Positions 10,638-19,446 of a stretch of DNA of 64,000 bases are shown one piece after another (the first letter of the stretch is position 1; each line of letters starts with the position of its first letter). The translations under genes and the position numbers were made by a program. Source of the stretch: CAZUFB01 sp964619775. Its GTDB lineage: Bacteria; Actinomycetota; Coriobacteriia; Coriobacteriales; UMGS124. The stretch is from NCBI GenBank assembly GCA_964619775.1, contig CAZUFB010000001.1, forward strand, positions 1 through 64,000. The letters are read 5' to 3'. The notes below the pieces were generated by a model, which had not been told where the DNA came from, searched no databases, and saw nothing but the letters and a program-made list of their open reading frames with translations.

Positions 10638-13600
10638 CTATCCTTCGAGCAGGGCGAGGATGTCCTCGCGGGTGAGGGTCGCGCTGGCGGCCGCCTTGCC
10701 GCCCAGGATGCTCTCGGCGAGGGCGCGCTTGGCCTCCTGCAGCTGCACGATCTTCTCTTCGATGGTGTCCTGCGCGATGAGCTTGAACACCGTCACCACC
10801 CTACGCTGCCCGATGCGGTGGGCGCGGTCGGTGGCCTGGTTCTGCGCCGCGAGGTTCCACCAGGGGTCGTAGTGCACCACGATGTCGGCGGCGGTGAGGT
10901 TGAGGCCCACGCCGCCGGCCTTGAGGGAGATGAGGAACACCGGCACGTCGTCGGTTGCAAACGACGCCACGAGGCGGGCGCGCTGTTCCTTGGGGGTCGC
11001 CCCGGTGAGCACGTGGTGGGCGACCCCCGTCGCGCGCAGGCGATCGCCGACGATGTCGAGCATGCTGGTGAACTGGGAGAAAAACAGCACCTTGTGACCG
11101 CCGTCCACCGCGCTCGCCACCAGTTCGAGGGCCGCCTCGAGCTTGGCCGACCCGCCCTCGTAGTTCTCGTAGAGCAGGCGGGGGTCGCAGCAGATCTGGC
11201 GCAGCTTGGTGAGCTCGGCGAGCACCTCGACGCGCCGCGCGGCGAAGTCGGCGGGCGGCTGGCTGGCCAGGGACAGCGCCAGGCTGCTCGCGGTGGCGCG
11301 GTAGAGGTGCTCCTGCTCGCCGGACATGCGTGCGTACACGACGCTTTCGGTCTTGGGCGGCAGGTCCTTGAGGACGCCGTCCTTCATGCGGCGCAGCACG
11401 AACGGCCCCACCATGCCCTGCAGGCGGCGGGCGGCCTCCTCGTCGCCGTTGACGACGGGCACCTCGTAGCGTCGACGGAAGGCGTCGTAGGTGCCGAGGA
11501 GCCCGGGCATCGCGAAGTCGAGGATGCTCCACAGCTCGGCGAGGCGGTTCTCGACCGGGGTGCCCGTGAGGGCGAGCCTGAAGTGCGCGCGGACGCGCTT
11601 GGCGCAGCGGGCTGTTTGGGTGGCATGGTTCTTGATGCACTGGGCCTCGTCGAGCACCTGGCAGTGGAAGGTCTGGCGGGCGTACAGCTCCACATCGCGT
11701 TTGAGCAGCTCGTAGGAGGTGACGAGCACATCGTGTTCGCGCGCCTGGCGCACAAGGGCTGCCCGGTCGCCGCACGGGCCCACCACCGCGGCGACGTCGA
11801 GCTGCGGGGCGAAGCGCCCGATCTCGGCGGTCCAGTTGTAGACGAGCGACGCCGGGCACACCACGAGGCTCGGGTCTTCTTGCCCGGCCTCGTGGGCGGC
11901 AAGCAGGTAGGCGATGACCTGCAGCGTCTTGCCCAGGCCCATGTCGTCGGCGAGGATGCCGCCGAATCCGAGCTTGGCCAGCGTGCTGATCCACTTGAAA
12001 CCTGCGCGCTGGTAGGGTCGCAGCACCCCGCGCAGGCTGGCGGGTTCCACGAAGTCGTTGTCGCCCACCGCGTCGAAGTCGCGCACAAGGGCGCGGAACG
12101 CCTCGTCTCGGTCGAAGCGCACGCCCTCGGCGCGCTTCATCGCGTCGTCCACGAACAGCGCCCGGTTGGCGGGGATCTCCTCGGTGCCCCCCACCAGGCC
12201 GCGCGCGCTTACGCCGAGGGCGTCTGCCAGCTCGGCGACCGCGCGCACCCCGCCGTCGATGTGCATCACGTCGCCGTCGGCCAGGCGTACGAAGCGCTGG
12301 CGACGTTCGAAGGAGTCGAGGTAGGCGAGCAGGTCGGCAGGTGAGAGGTCCTCGGAGTCGACGGCGATGTCGAGCAGCCCGGCCTTGAGCGACGCTGCGA
12401 CGCGCACGCGGGGTGCCGGCCGCACGCCGACCGAGCGCAGGTTTTTGGAGAGGTAGACGTCCCCGAGCAGGCCGAGCGCCGCCACGCCCTCGGTGAGGAG
12501 GCGATAGAGCGACTCGGCGTCGTCCTCCTCGAAACACGGCCGCCCTGCGGGTTTTTCGCCGACGGGCCAGTCCGCCACGCGCCCGCGCGGGCCGTCGTCG
12601 GCCGCACGGGTATACGGGGCTGCCGACGGGCGCACCAGCGCGTGCCCGAACAGCCCGTGCACGGTCTCCTGAGCGCCGCGCTCGGCAAGCAGGTCGCGCG
12701 CGGGCTGGCCGGGGGCGACGGGCTCGAACAGCCCCACCTCGACCCCGCCGTAGGAGACGACTGCCTCGCAGGTCACCAGGCCGCGGTCGAGGCCGAGCCT
12801 GAAGGAGAAGCATGCGGGCGGGGGCACGAGGTCGGCCACGCCCTCGGGCAGCGCCACGTGGGCGGCGGCCGCCACCGACGGCAGCACCGCGCTGCAGAAA
12901 GCCGGCATGTCGCCGTCGCGCACGTGCAGAGGCGAGGATGCGGGCATCGCGGCACGGCAGAAGGCGCCCATGCGCAGGCGGTAGGCGTCGGTGCAGCGCC
13001 AGGCGCGGTCCTCGAGCAGCAGGTACATGCGGTTGCCGGCGAGCACGCAGTCGCTGCCTGCGGGCAGCTCCAGGTCGTAGCCGCCCCGCGTCCCGCGTGC
13101 CACGCGCACCTCGAGCGCGGGGTCTCCATCCACGACGGCGAGCTCGCGGGCATGGGCGCCGCCTGCCGCGAAGCGCGGCTCGAACTGCACCGCCGCACCG
13201 TCCATGACGTCGAGCAGGTCGGCCGCGTCGTAGTCGGACAGGGCGATTGCCTTGGCGGGCGCGCCGCCGGAAGGCAGGGCGGCCCGCGCCGCGCCGCGTG
13301 CGGCACCTTGGGCGTGGCGCACGCGTGCAAGCAGGGCGAGCAGGGCGTTTGCCCGGTCGCTGAAGGCAGCGCGCGTATGGGCGAAAGAAAGGTTGCGCCC
13401 GTAGCCGTGCCGCGCCCCGGTCTCCCAGGCCCGCAGGAGCTCGTCGGGCCGGCGCACAAGGTAGCGGGTGTTCCCGCGCCCGATGCGCAGGCGCACATCC
13501 CAGACGCGGCCTCCCTCCGGGGTACCGCCGACGCGGCCGCCCGCGGTGATCGAAGGGTAGAGTTCGACCGCCTCCCCGGCCGCTTCGCAATCGACGGACG

Positions 13601-14243
13601 GGGCCGGGTCGGCGGCTGCGGACCGGGCCTCGGAGTAGGCGAGGACCATGCGCCCCACCTCGGGGCTGGTCTGGGGCTCCTGGATGGCGCCGGTCCGGGC
13701 GCCGCCCTGCTCGCCTCCGGCTGCCTTGGCGTCTTCCTGGGCCTTGTACTGCGCCAGGAGGCTTTGCGTCTGCGTTTTGAGGCGCCCGATGAGCTCGGAC
13801 GAGCCTCCGTTGCGGGAGACTCCCGTCTCGGGGCCAGCTGCGGAGGGTTTGCGGTACGACGCGGGGGCATCCGGGCCGGCGGGTGCTTCGTCTGCGCCCA
13901 GAGTTCCCTGTGCCTCGGCCGGGCCGGCGTTCGGGGTGCGTCGCCTGCGGGCGTCGAGGTAGGCAAGGGCGACGGCGACGGCGTGCTTGCACATGCCGTC
14001 TTCACCGCGCGGGCCGCCGCAGGGGCAGCCGAACGAGACGATGCGGCCCGCCTCGTGGTCGAACGAGACGTGCACGCCGGTCACGGTCCGCCCGCGGTCG
14101 ACCACCGTGCCGGTGACGCCCGTTCGTCCCGCCCCATCCGGCTCGGCATGCCAGGACGAGACCGCACCGTCGGCGACCAGGCCCTCCCCGCGATAGAACG
14201 ACCGCCGCGAGGCGGCGTCCAACACCATGGCGTCCGTCGACAT
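10638..14243 (-). CDS. SWIM zinc-finger SNF2-family DEAD/H ATPase
   Basis: This 1201-residue protein begins with a SWIM zinc site (C73-x-C75, C85-x-H87). A long, poorly conserved middle region (about 100-700) includes an Ala-rich stretch. The C-terminus is a SNF2 motor: MGLGKT Walker A (near 770), a DEAQ box (near 863), LTGTPVENRLAELWSI, then helicase-C with FFSQFTSMLDIV, GGVGLNLTAAD and HRIGQ (near 1143). Proteins of this architecture are DNA translocases of the bacterial HepA/Rad54-like group, inferred to act in transcription recycling or DNA repair; the specific role is unknown. The ATG at 14243 with AAGGAGCC fixes the start. An intergenic repeat copy (14322-14405) lies just upstream in the same direction, together with a TACAAT -10-like box at 14404-14409 on the minus strand. 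Confidence 0.93.
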   Translation of the reverse strand: MSTDAMVLDAASRRSFYRGEGLVADGAVSSWHAEPDGAGRTGVTGTVVDRGRTVTGVHVSFDHEAGRIVSFGCPCGGPRGEDGMCKHAVAVALAYLDARRRRTPNAGPAEAQGTLGADEAPAGPDAPASYRKPSAAGPETGVSRNGGSSELIGRLKTQTQSLLAQYKAQEDAKAAGGEQGGARTGAIQEPQTSPEVGRMVLAYSEARSAAADPAPSVDCEAAGEAVELYPSITAGGRVGGTPEGGRVWDVRLRIGRGNTRYLVRRPDELLRAWETGARHGYGRNLSFAHTRAAFSDRANALLALLARVRHAQGAARGAARAALPSGGAPAKAIALSDYDAADLLDVMDGAAVQFEPRFAAGGAHARELAVVDGDPALEVRVARGTRGGYDLELPAGSDCVLAGNRMYLLLEDRAWRCTDAYRLRMGAFCRAAMPASSPLHVRDGDMPAFCSAVLPSVAAAAHVALPEGVADLVPPPACFSFRLGLDRGLVTCEAVVSYGGVEVGLFEPVAPGQPARDLLAERGAQETVHGLFGHALVRPSAAPYTRAADDGPRGRVADWPVGEKPAGRPCFEEDDAESLYRLLTEGVAALGLLGDVYLSKNLRSVGVRPAPRVRVAASLKAGLLDIAVDSEDLSPADLLAYLDSFERRQRFVRLADGDVMHIDGGVRAVAELADALGVSARGLVGGTEEIPANRALFVDDAMKRAEGVRFDRDEAFRALVRDFDAVGDNDFVEPASLRGVLRPYQRAGFKWISTLAKLGFGGILADDMGLGKTLQVIAYLLAAHEAGQEDPSLVVCPASLVYNWTAEIGRFAPQLDVAAVVGPCGDRAALVRQAREHDVLVTSYELLKRDVELYARQTFHCQVLDEAQCIKNHATQTARCAKRVRAHFRLALTGTPVENRLAELWSILDFAMPGLLGTYDAFRRRYEVPVVNGDEEAARRLQGMVGPFVLRRMKDGVLKDLPPKTESVVYARMSGEQEHLYRATASSLALSLASQPPADFAARRVEVLAELTKLRQICCDPRLLYENYEGGSAKLEAALELVASAVDGGHKVLFFSQFTSMLDIVGDRLRATGVAHHVLTGATPKEQRARLVASFATDDVPVFLISLKAGGVGLNLTAADIVVHYDPWWNLAAQNQATDRAHRIGQRRVVTVFKLIAQDTIEEKIVQLQEAKRALAESILGGKAAASATLTREDILALLEG

Positions 14244-14321
14244 GGGGGCTCCTTCCGCGCACATGCGCCGCCGGCCCGTGCGCCGGGCGCAAGACGCCTG
14301 CAGCAGTCCAATGAATCGCCG

Positions 14322-14405
14322 CGCGGAGCGCGTGGGGGCGACGCGTACAAGGGATGCGCGGACCCGGCCGCAACGCCGCGCGGCGTTTTTTGTGGAATGC
14401 CCTAT
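14322..14405 (-). repeat. Intergenic repeat, copy D
   Basis: Read on the minus strand, it begins ATAGGGCATTCCACAAAAAA, then a GCCGCGCGGCGT palindrome, CCGGG, CGCATCCCTTGTACGC and a tail ending CCGCGCGG. This is the same block order as the copies at 1100, 42671 and 54722. It sits in the 5' flank of the SNF2 gene, oriented towards it. Confidence 0.6.
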
Positions 14406-14493
14406 TGTAGCGTCTCGCGCCCGAAAGGCCGCCCCTGCCGCCTGCGTCCGCAAGCCCGCCACGCGCGGACGCAGACGGCCGGTGCCGGAGGGC

Positions 14494-15207
14494 CTACAGG
14501 TCGCGCCGCTCGTAGAGGCGCACCGACACCAGCGCGCTGGCGACGAGCACGGCGATGGACAGCGCCGCCAGAGTCGCCGAGGCCGCGGCGAGCGAGCTCG
14601 ACCGTCCGAGCTTCTCGATGACCGCGAGGAGCGCGGCGTCGCCGCCTTCTCCGAATAGCGAGAGGGCGAAGAACGGCAGCATGCCCACTACGAGTATGGC
14701 GAAGGGAAGGTACTGCGTCGCCTTGCTTGCGCCGAGGCGGAAGAAGAACGGCGCGGCGACCCCGAGGACGCCCGACCCGGCGAGGAAGAAGAAGGGCGTC
14801 AGCAGCTGCAGGACCGCAAGCCCCTGCGCATCTGCGAACAGCCCGTCGACGGAGGAGATCCCCGCAAGGTCGCAGAGGGCGAGCTCCGCCGCGGCCAAAG
14901 CCGCGCCCAGCGCCATGCCGCCGAGCCCCGCAAGCACGATGAAAAGATAGCGCGCGACGACGATGGCGCGCCGCGAGAGGGGCAGGGCGAGCCGGAAGGA
15001 GCCCCAGCCGTTCGTCTCATCCTGCGTCCCCAGCGTGACCGTGCACGAGAAAAAGAACGTGAGCGAGAGCACCCCGGGCAGCATGGGAAACGCCTGAGTC
15101 GCGGCACTCAGCAGCCCGCATATAAGGATGCCCAGCATCGCGATCTGGCCTATGTAGGACCTGTGGACCTCGAACTCGCACCTCAACGCCCGCAGCACTG
15201 TCGTCAT
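14494..15207 (-). CDS. ABC-2 type transporter permease
   Basis: A 237-residue membrane protein with about six hydrophobic segments and the layout of the ABC2_membrane_5 permeases found with YtrA-type regulators. The loop DETNGWGSFRLALPLSRR between TM2 and TM3 is the characteristic cytoplasmic coupling element of this family. The ATG at 15207 overlaps the TGA of the ATPase gene (ATGA), so translation is coupled. With the upstream ATPase it would form an exporter. Substrate is unknown; relatives respond to cell-envelope stress or lantibiotics. It is the last gene of the GntR-ATPase-permease operon. Confidence 0.88.
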   Translation of the reverse strand: MTTVLRALRCEFEVHRSYIGQIAMLGILICGLLSAATQAFPMLPGVLSLTFFFSCTVTLGTQDETNGWGSFRLALPLSRRAIVVARYLFIVLAGLGGMALGAALAAAELALCDLAGISSVDGLFADAQGLAVLQLLTPFFFLAGSGVLGVAAPFFFRLGASKATQYLPFAILVVGMLPFFALSLFGEGGDAALLAVIEKLGRSSSLAAASATLAALSIAVLVASALVSVRLYERRDL

Positions 15208-16151
15208 CGCCGTTCCCCTTTCAGCTCGAACTCCATATACTCGCCGACGGACATGCGGTCGCACGCGATGCCGGGCAACGCCCGCGCGAAGGCGTAGCGG
15301 TCGGGGACGAGCACGTTGTAGCTCAGTTCACGGCGGATGAAGAGCAGCGGCTCTCCGCCCAGGACGCCGCTCTCCGCGACGGCGTCGAGGTCGCGCGCAC
15401 GGCAGCGGGCGACGCCCATCCGGTCGCAGATGTCGTCCTTGGCGCGTTCGAACACGACGCGGCCGGCGTCGATGCACGCCACGGTGTCGGCGAGCTTCTC
15501 GAGGTCGTCCGTTATATGGCTTGCCATGAGGATGGCGTGGGCGTCGTCCTCCATGAACGCGCGCAGGATGTCGAGCACCTCGTCGCGCGCCAAGGGGTCG
15601 AGGCCGGCCGTCGCCTCGTCGAGGACGAGCAGCCGGGCCCCGTGCGACAGCGCGCAGGCGAGCGACAGCTTCATGCCCATGCCGCGCGACAGTTCCCTGA
15701 CGCGCTTGCCTTGCGGCAGCCCGAAGCGCTCGGAGAGCCGGGCGAACTCGTCGGGCTGCCAGGCGTCGCCGAAGCAGGCGCGCATGACGCGGCCGACGGA
15801 CGACACCCGGCATCCCTGCGGCAGCGCCACGGAGTCGAACACGACGCCGATCTGCGCCTTGACGGCCTCGGCCGGGCTGCACGACAGGTCGCGGGGGCTG
15901 CATCCCAAGACGCGCGCCTCGCCCGCATCCACCGCGACGAGGCCCAGAAGAGCCTTGATGGTCGTGGACTTGCCGGCCCCGTTGCGCCCCACCAGGCCCA
16001 CGACGCTTCCGGCCTCGACGGTCAGGGATACGTCCTGCAGCGCAAAGCCGCCGTAGCGTTTGCCCAGGCCGCGCGCCTCCACGAGCGCCCCGGCGTCCCA
16101 TCCGTCCCCGTAGGTGTTCGGCGCGCCGTGCGCGCCGCGTCGGTTTTTCAT
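15204..16151 (-). CDS. ABC transporter ATP-binding protein
   Basis: A 315-residue ATPase of the DrrA/CcmA type. The Walker A GRNGAGKST lies near residues 52-61, the Q-loop region follows, the signature LSRGMGMKLSLA lies near 155, Walker B with the adjoining D-loop LLVLDEATAGLDPLA near 180, and the switch histidine in MASHIT. The signature is LSRGM in place of LSGGQ, as often seen in this subfamily. The C-terminal 80 residues are an extension of the type that senses or couples to the permease. The ATG at 16151 overlaps the GntR stop (ATGA) and has a GGAGGAG ribosome site. It drives the permease encoded just downstream. Confidence 0.93.
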   Translation of the reverse strand: MKNRRGAHGAPNTYGDGWDAGALVEARGLGKRYGGFALQDVSLTVEAGSVVGLVGRNGAGKSTTIKALLGLVAVDAGEARVLGCSPRDLSCSPAEAVKAQIGVVFDSVALPQGCRVSSVGRVMRACFGDAWQPDEFARLSERFGLPQGKRVRELSRGMGMKLSLACALSHGARLLVLDEATAGLDPLARDEVLDILRAFMEDDAHAILMASHITDDLEKLADTVACIDAGRVVFERAKDDICDRMGVARCRARDLDAVAESGVLGGEPLLFIRRELSYNVLVPDRYAFARALPGIACDRMSVGEYMEFELKGERR

Positions 16152-16528
16152 CGGTCGTCTCCTCCCAGTTGGAGTTCGAACATCTCGACCAGCTCCGCGT
16201 CGCCGAGCCCTATCTCGCGCCCCTCGCGCACGGCGCGAGACATGAGGGCCTCGACGGAGCGCAGGCGTTCCTCGCGCATGAGTTCGAGATTGCCGCCCGC
16301 GACGAAGCAGCCCTTGCCCTGCACGGTCTCGATGAAGCCTTGGGCCTCGAGGTCCGCGTAGGCTCGCTTGGTGGTGATGACGCTCACGCGCAGGCTGTTG
16401 GCGAGCGCCCTGATGGAGGGCAGGCGCTGGCCCTCTTCGAGCTCTCCGGACAGGATGAGGCCCTTGACCTGCGTGGCGATCTGCTCGTAGATGGGCTTGT
16501 CGCTCGAGTTGGAGATGGTCAGTTCCAC
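16148..16528 (-). CDS. GntR-family regulator, YtrA-like
   Basis: A 126-residue regulator. Residues about 10-75 are the GntR winged helix (KPIYEQIATQVKGLILSGEL, then LPSIRALANSLRVS), and the short all-helical C-terminus (about 75-126) is that of the YtrA subfamily, which lacks a ligand domain. The start is the GTG at 16528 with AAGGGG nine bases upstream. YtrA regulators usually repress their own operon, here the ABC exporter that follows with an ATGA overlap. A cluster of TATAC palindromes at 16611-16657 is the likely operator. Confidence 0.9.
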   Translation of the reverse strand: MELTISNSSDKPIYEQIATQVKGLILSGELEEGQRLPSIRALANSLRVSVITTKRAYADLEAQGFIETVQGKGCFVAGGNLELMREERLRSVEALMSRAVREGREIGLGDAELVEMFELQLGGDDR

Positions 16529-16610
16529 AGACTTGCCCCTTTGTGCCTTCAGCGCCCCGGCGCAGGCGTCCCCGCGCGAGGCATGTCCGCCGCGGCGTCC
16601 CACGGTGGAC

Positions 16611-16657
16611 ATAATGTATATATACGACATATACAGTATACTCACCCATATACACAA
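16611..16657 (-). promoter_or_regulatory. AT-rich promoter/operator of the GntR-ABC operon
   Basis: An isolated AT-rich island in GC-rich DNA. It holds a perfect GTATATATAC palindrome at 16616-16625, GTATAC at 16636-16641, and CATATAC twice in the same orientation (16628-16634 and 16647-16653), 19 bases or about two helical turns apart. On the minus strand TATACT (16640-16635) or TATATG (16633-16628) could serve as -10, with TTGTGT (16657-16652) as -35. It lies about 85-130 bases upstream of the GntR start. Confidence 0.5.
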
Positions 16658-16799
16658 CGCAAGAGGAAAGACGAATCCACAAGGGATGCATGGGGATACG
16701 GCGTTTGCGCGAATCGAAGCGCGGAAAGCCCCTCGGGAGCCGGGCGGCGCTAGACTGATGCCCTCACGCACCGAGAACCGCCGTCGGAAGGCCGCACCC

Positions 16800-19301
16800 A
16801 TGCCCATCGACATCGACTCCCTCAACCCTGCCCAGCGCCAGGCCGTGCTGGCCACCGAAGGGCCGCTGCTCGTGCTGGCCGGCGCCGGCAGCGGCAAGAC
16901 GCGCGTGCTCACCTACCGCATCGCGCACCTGGTCGAGGATCTGGGCGTCCCGCCGTGGCAGGTCCTCGCCATCACGTTCACCAACAAGGCGGCCCGCGAG
17001 ATGCGCGAGCGCCTCGACGCCCTCATGGACGGCCGCCCCACGCGGGGTATGTGGGTCTGCACGTTCCACGCCATGTGCGTCCGCATGCTGCGCATCGACG
17101 GAGAGCGGCTCGGCTACACCGGCAACTTCACGATCTACGACGACGACGACTCGAAGCGCCTGGTGAAGTCCATCCTCAACGACCTGAACGTCGACGAGAA
17201 GCGCTTTCCGGTCAACTCGGTGCGCGCGCGCATCTCCGAGGCCAAAAACGAGCTTGCCACGCCCGACGACCTGCTCGCCGAGGCCAAGACGCCGCCCGAG
17301 GAGGTGGCCGCCAAGGTCTACGTCGAGCTGCAGCGCCGCCTCAGGCGCGCCAACGCGATGGACTTCGACGACCTGCTCGTCAACGCCCACCGGCTCCTGA
17401 GCGACAACCCCGACGTGCTCGACCAGTACCAGGAGCGCTTCCGCTACATCTCGGTCGACGAGTACCAGGACACCAACCACGCCCAGTACGCCGTCTGCCG
17501 TCTTCTGGCCGCCAAGCACCGAAACCTCATGGTGGTGGGCGACGACGACCAGTCCATCTATTCATGGCGCGGCGCCGACATCCGCAACATCCTCGACTTC
17601 GAGAAGGACTATCCCGCGGCCCGGACCGTCAAGCTCGAGCAGAACTACCGCTCCACCGGCCACATCCTCGACGCGGCCAACGCCGTGGTGGCCCACAACA
17701 GCGAGCGCAAGGCCAAGCGCCTGTTCACCGACGCGGGGGACGGGGAGCGCATCAGGCTGTGCCTCAAGCGCGACGAGCTGGCTGAGGCGAACTACATAGC
17801 CGGCGAGATAAAGGGCCTGCACGACAGGGGCGTGCCCTTCTCCGACATGGCGGTGTTCTACCGCACCAACGCCCAGTCGCGCGTGCTCGAGGACGGCCTG
17901 GTCAAGGCTGGCATCCCTTACGGCATCGTGGGCGGGACGCGCTTCTTCGACCGCACCGAGATCCGCGACCTCACCGCCTACCTCAAGCTTGCGGTGAACC
18001 CGGCCGACGACGTGTCGGCCCGCCGCGTCGTCAACAAGCCGGCGCGCGGCATCGGCGCCACGACCCAGGAGCGCATAGGCCGCCTCGCCGAGAGCCGGGG
18101 CATCTCGTTCTTCGAGGCCGCCGCTGCCTACGTGGTGGAGGAACCCGGCGTGTCGGCGCGCACCCGCAACGGCATCGTGCGCTTCCTGCAGGTGGTGGGC
18201 GACTCCCAGGCCTGCGAGGGCGACCTGGCCGACGTCGTGGAGTTCATCGCCGACAAAAGCGGGCTCATCGACGCGCTGCAGGCCGAGAACACCGACGAGG
18301 CGCGCGACCGCGTGGAGAACATCCGCGAGTTCTTCGGCGTGGTCAAGGAGTACGTCGCCAACCACGAGCCTGCCGAGGACCTGCTCAGCAACGACGAGGT
18401 CATGGGGGGCGCGGAGACGTCCGGGGGCGCCCTTGAGACGGCGCCCGACGGAGCGGGCGGCAGGGCCTTCGTCGCCGGCGACGCCTTGGACGACGACGGG
18501 CCTGTGGCGGGCGACCTCAACCTCCCAGGCTTCATGGAGTGGCTCGCCCTGCGCACCGACCTCGACGCGGCGGGCGAGGGCGGTCCGGCCGTGACCCTCA
18601 TGACCGTCCACGCGGCCAAGGGGCTCGAGTTCGACACGGTGTTCGTGGCCGGCATGGAGGAGGGGATCTTTCCCCACGTGTTCGACTTCAACATCGACGA
18701 GTCCAAAATCGAGGAGGAGCGACGCCTCGCCTACGTCGCCATCACGCGCGCCCGCCGGCGGCTCTACCTGTGCCACGCCGAGGCGCGTCGCCTCTACGGC
18801 GAGGTGCAGCACAACCGCCGTTCGCGCTTCATCGACGAGATCCCGCCCGAGCACACGGTGGGCGTTGGCGTGGGCAGCGAAGGCTTCGACGGCATGGGCT
18901 ACGACCGGCGCGGCAGCCGCCACGGCATCGGCGGCGCGGGCCACGGCGTGGAGGTGTACGGCGGCAGCGTGTTCGGCAACCGAACGCGTTCGAGCGGTTC
19001 CGCGCGGGCGTCGTCGGCAGGCCGGTCGGCGGCGGAGTTCTTCGGGTCGGCGCTCGAAGGCGGGCCTGGCCCGGCTCGGGGCGGCGCGGCGGGATCCCCG
19101 GCGTTTGGGAGCGGCGTGGGAGCGCGCTGCGCCCCCAAGGCGTCGGAGGGCTTTGCGCCGGGCGACCGCGTGAACCACAAGAAGTTCGGCATGGGGACGG
19201 TGACGGCCTGCAAGGGAGACCAAATCACCGTTCATTTGGACAGCGGTGCGACGAAAACGCTGCTCAAAGGTTATGCGCCGATTGTAAAGATAAAGTCGTA
19301 A
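16800..19301 (+). CDS. pcrA: ATP-dependent DNA helicase PcrA/UvrD
   Basis: An 833-residue superfamily 1A helicase for repair and replication-fork maintenance. LNPAQRQAV is the Q-motif and AGAGSGKTRVLTYR is Walker A (near 28-40). TFTNKAAREM, DEYQDTNHAQY (near 220), QSIYSWRGADIRNI, QNYRST and the C-terminal TVHAAKGLEFDTVF and VAITRAR motifs follow in order. Residues about 680-785 are a Gly/Ser/Ala-rich linker, and the last 50 residues (RVNHKKFGMGTV onwards) are the Tudor-like domain that contacts RNA polymerase in PcrA. The start chosen is the ATG at 16800 with GGAAGG upstream; an ATG at 16758 in the same frame is an alternative. Confidence 0.96.
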   Translation: MPIDIDSLNPAQRQAVLATEGPLLVLAGAGSGKTRVLTYRIAHLVEDLGVPPWQVLAITFTNKAAREMRERLDALMDGRPTRGMWVCTFHAMCVRMLRIDGERLGYTGNFTIYDDDDSKRLVKSILNDLNVDEKRFPVNSVRARISEAKNELATPDDLLAEAKTPPEEVAAKVYVELQRRLRRANAMDFDDLLVNAHRLLSDNPDVLDQYQERFRYISVDEYQDTNHAQYAVCRLLAAKHRNLMVVGDDDQSIYSWRGADIRNILDFEKDYPAARTVKLEQNYRSTGHILDAANAVVAHNSERKAKRLFTDAGDGERIRLCLKRDELAEANYIAGEIKGLHDRGVPFSDMAVFYRTNAQSRVLEDGLVKAGIPYGIVGGTRFFDRTEIRDLTAYLKLAVNPADDVSARRVVNKPARGIGATTQERIGRLAESRGISFFEAAAAYVVEEPGVSARTRNGIVRFLQVVGDSQACEGDLADVVEFIADKSGLIDALQAENTDEARDRVENIREFFGVVKEYVANHEPAEDLLSNDEVMGGAETSGGALETAPDGAGGRAFVAGDALDDDGPVAGDLNLPGFMEWLALRTDLDAAGEGGPAVTLMTVHAAKGLEFDTVFVAGMEEGIFPHVFDFNIDESKIEEERRLAYVAITRARRRLYLCHAEARRLYGEVQHNRRSRFIDEIPPEHTVGVGVGSEGFDGMGYDRRGSRHGIGGAGHGVEVYGGSVFGNRTRSSGSARASSAGRSAAEFFGSALEGGPGPARGGAAGSPAFGSGVGARCAPKASEGFAPGDRVNHKKFGMGTVTACKGDQITVHLDSGATKTLLKGYAPIVKIKS

Positions 19302-19446
19302 GGCAAGGGTTAGGGCCGGTTTCCCGGCGGTTTGGTCAAAGGTTGGCAGAATCGAAGCGGACAGTGCGCGGCGGCCGCACGCCGGGACGCCCTGGTTGCG
19401 GCAGGTTGTAGGCGGGTACGGGACGACGGGAAGGCGGTCGGGACGC

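Noticed and set aside
14404..14432. Full promoter for the SNF2 gene from TACAAT on the minus strand
   Set aside because: The -10-like box is clear, but no -35 occurs at 16-18 bases, so it is only mentioned with the gene.
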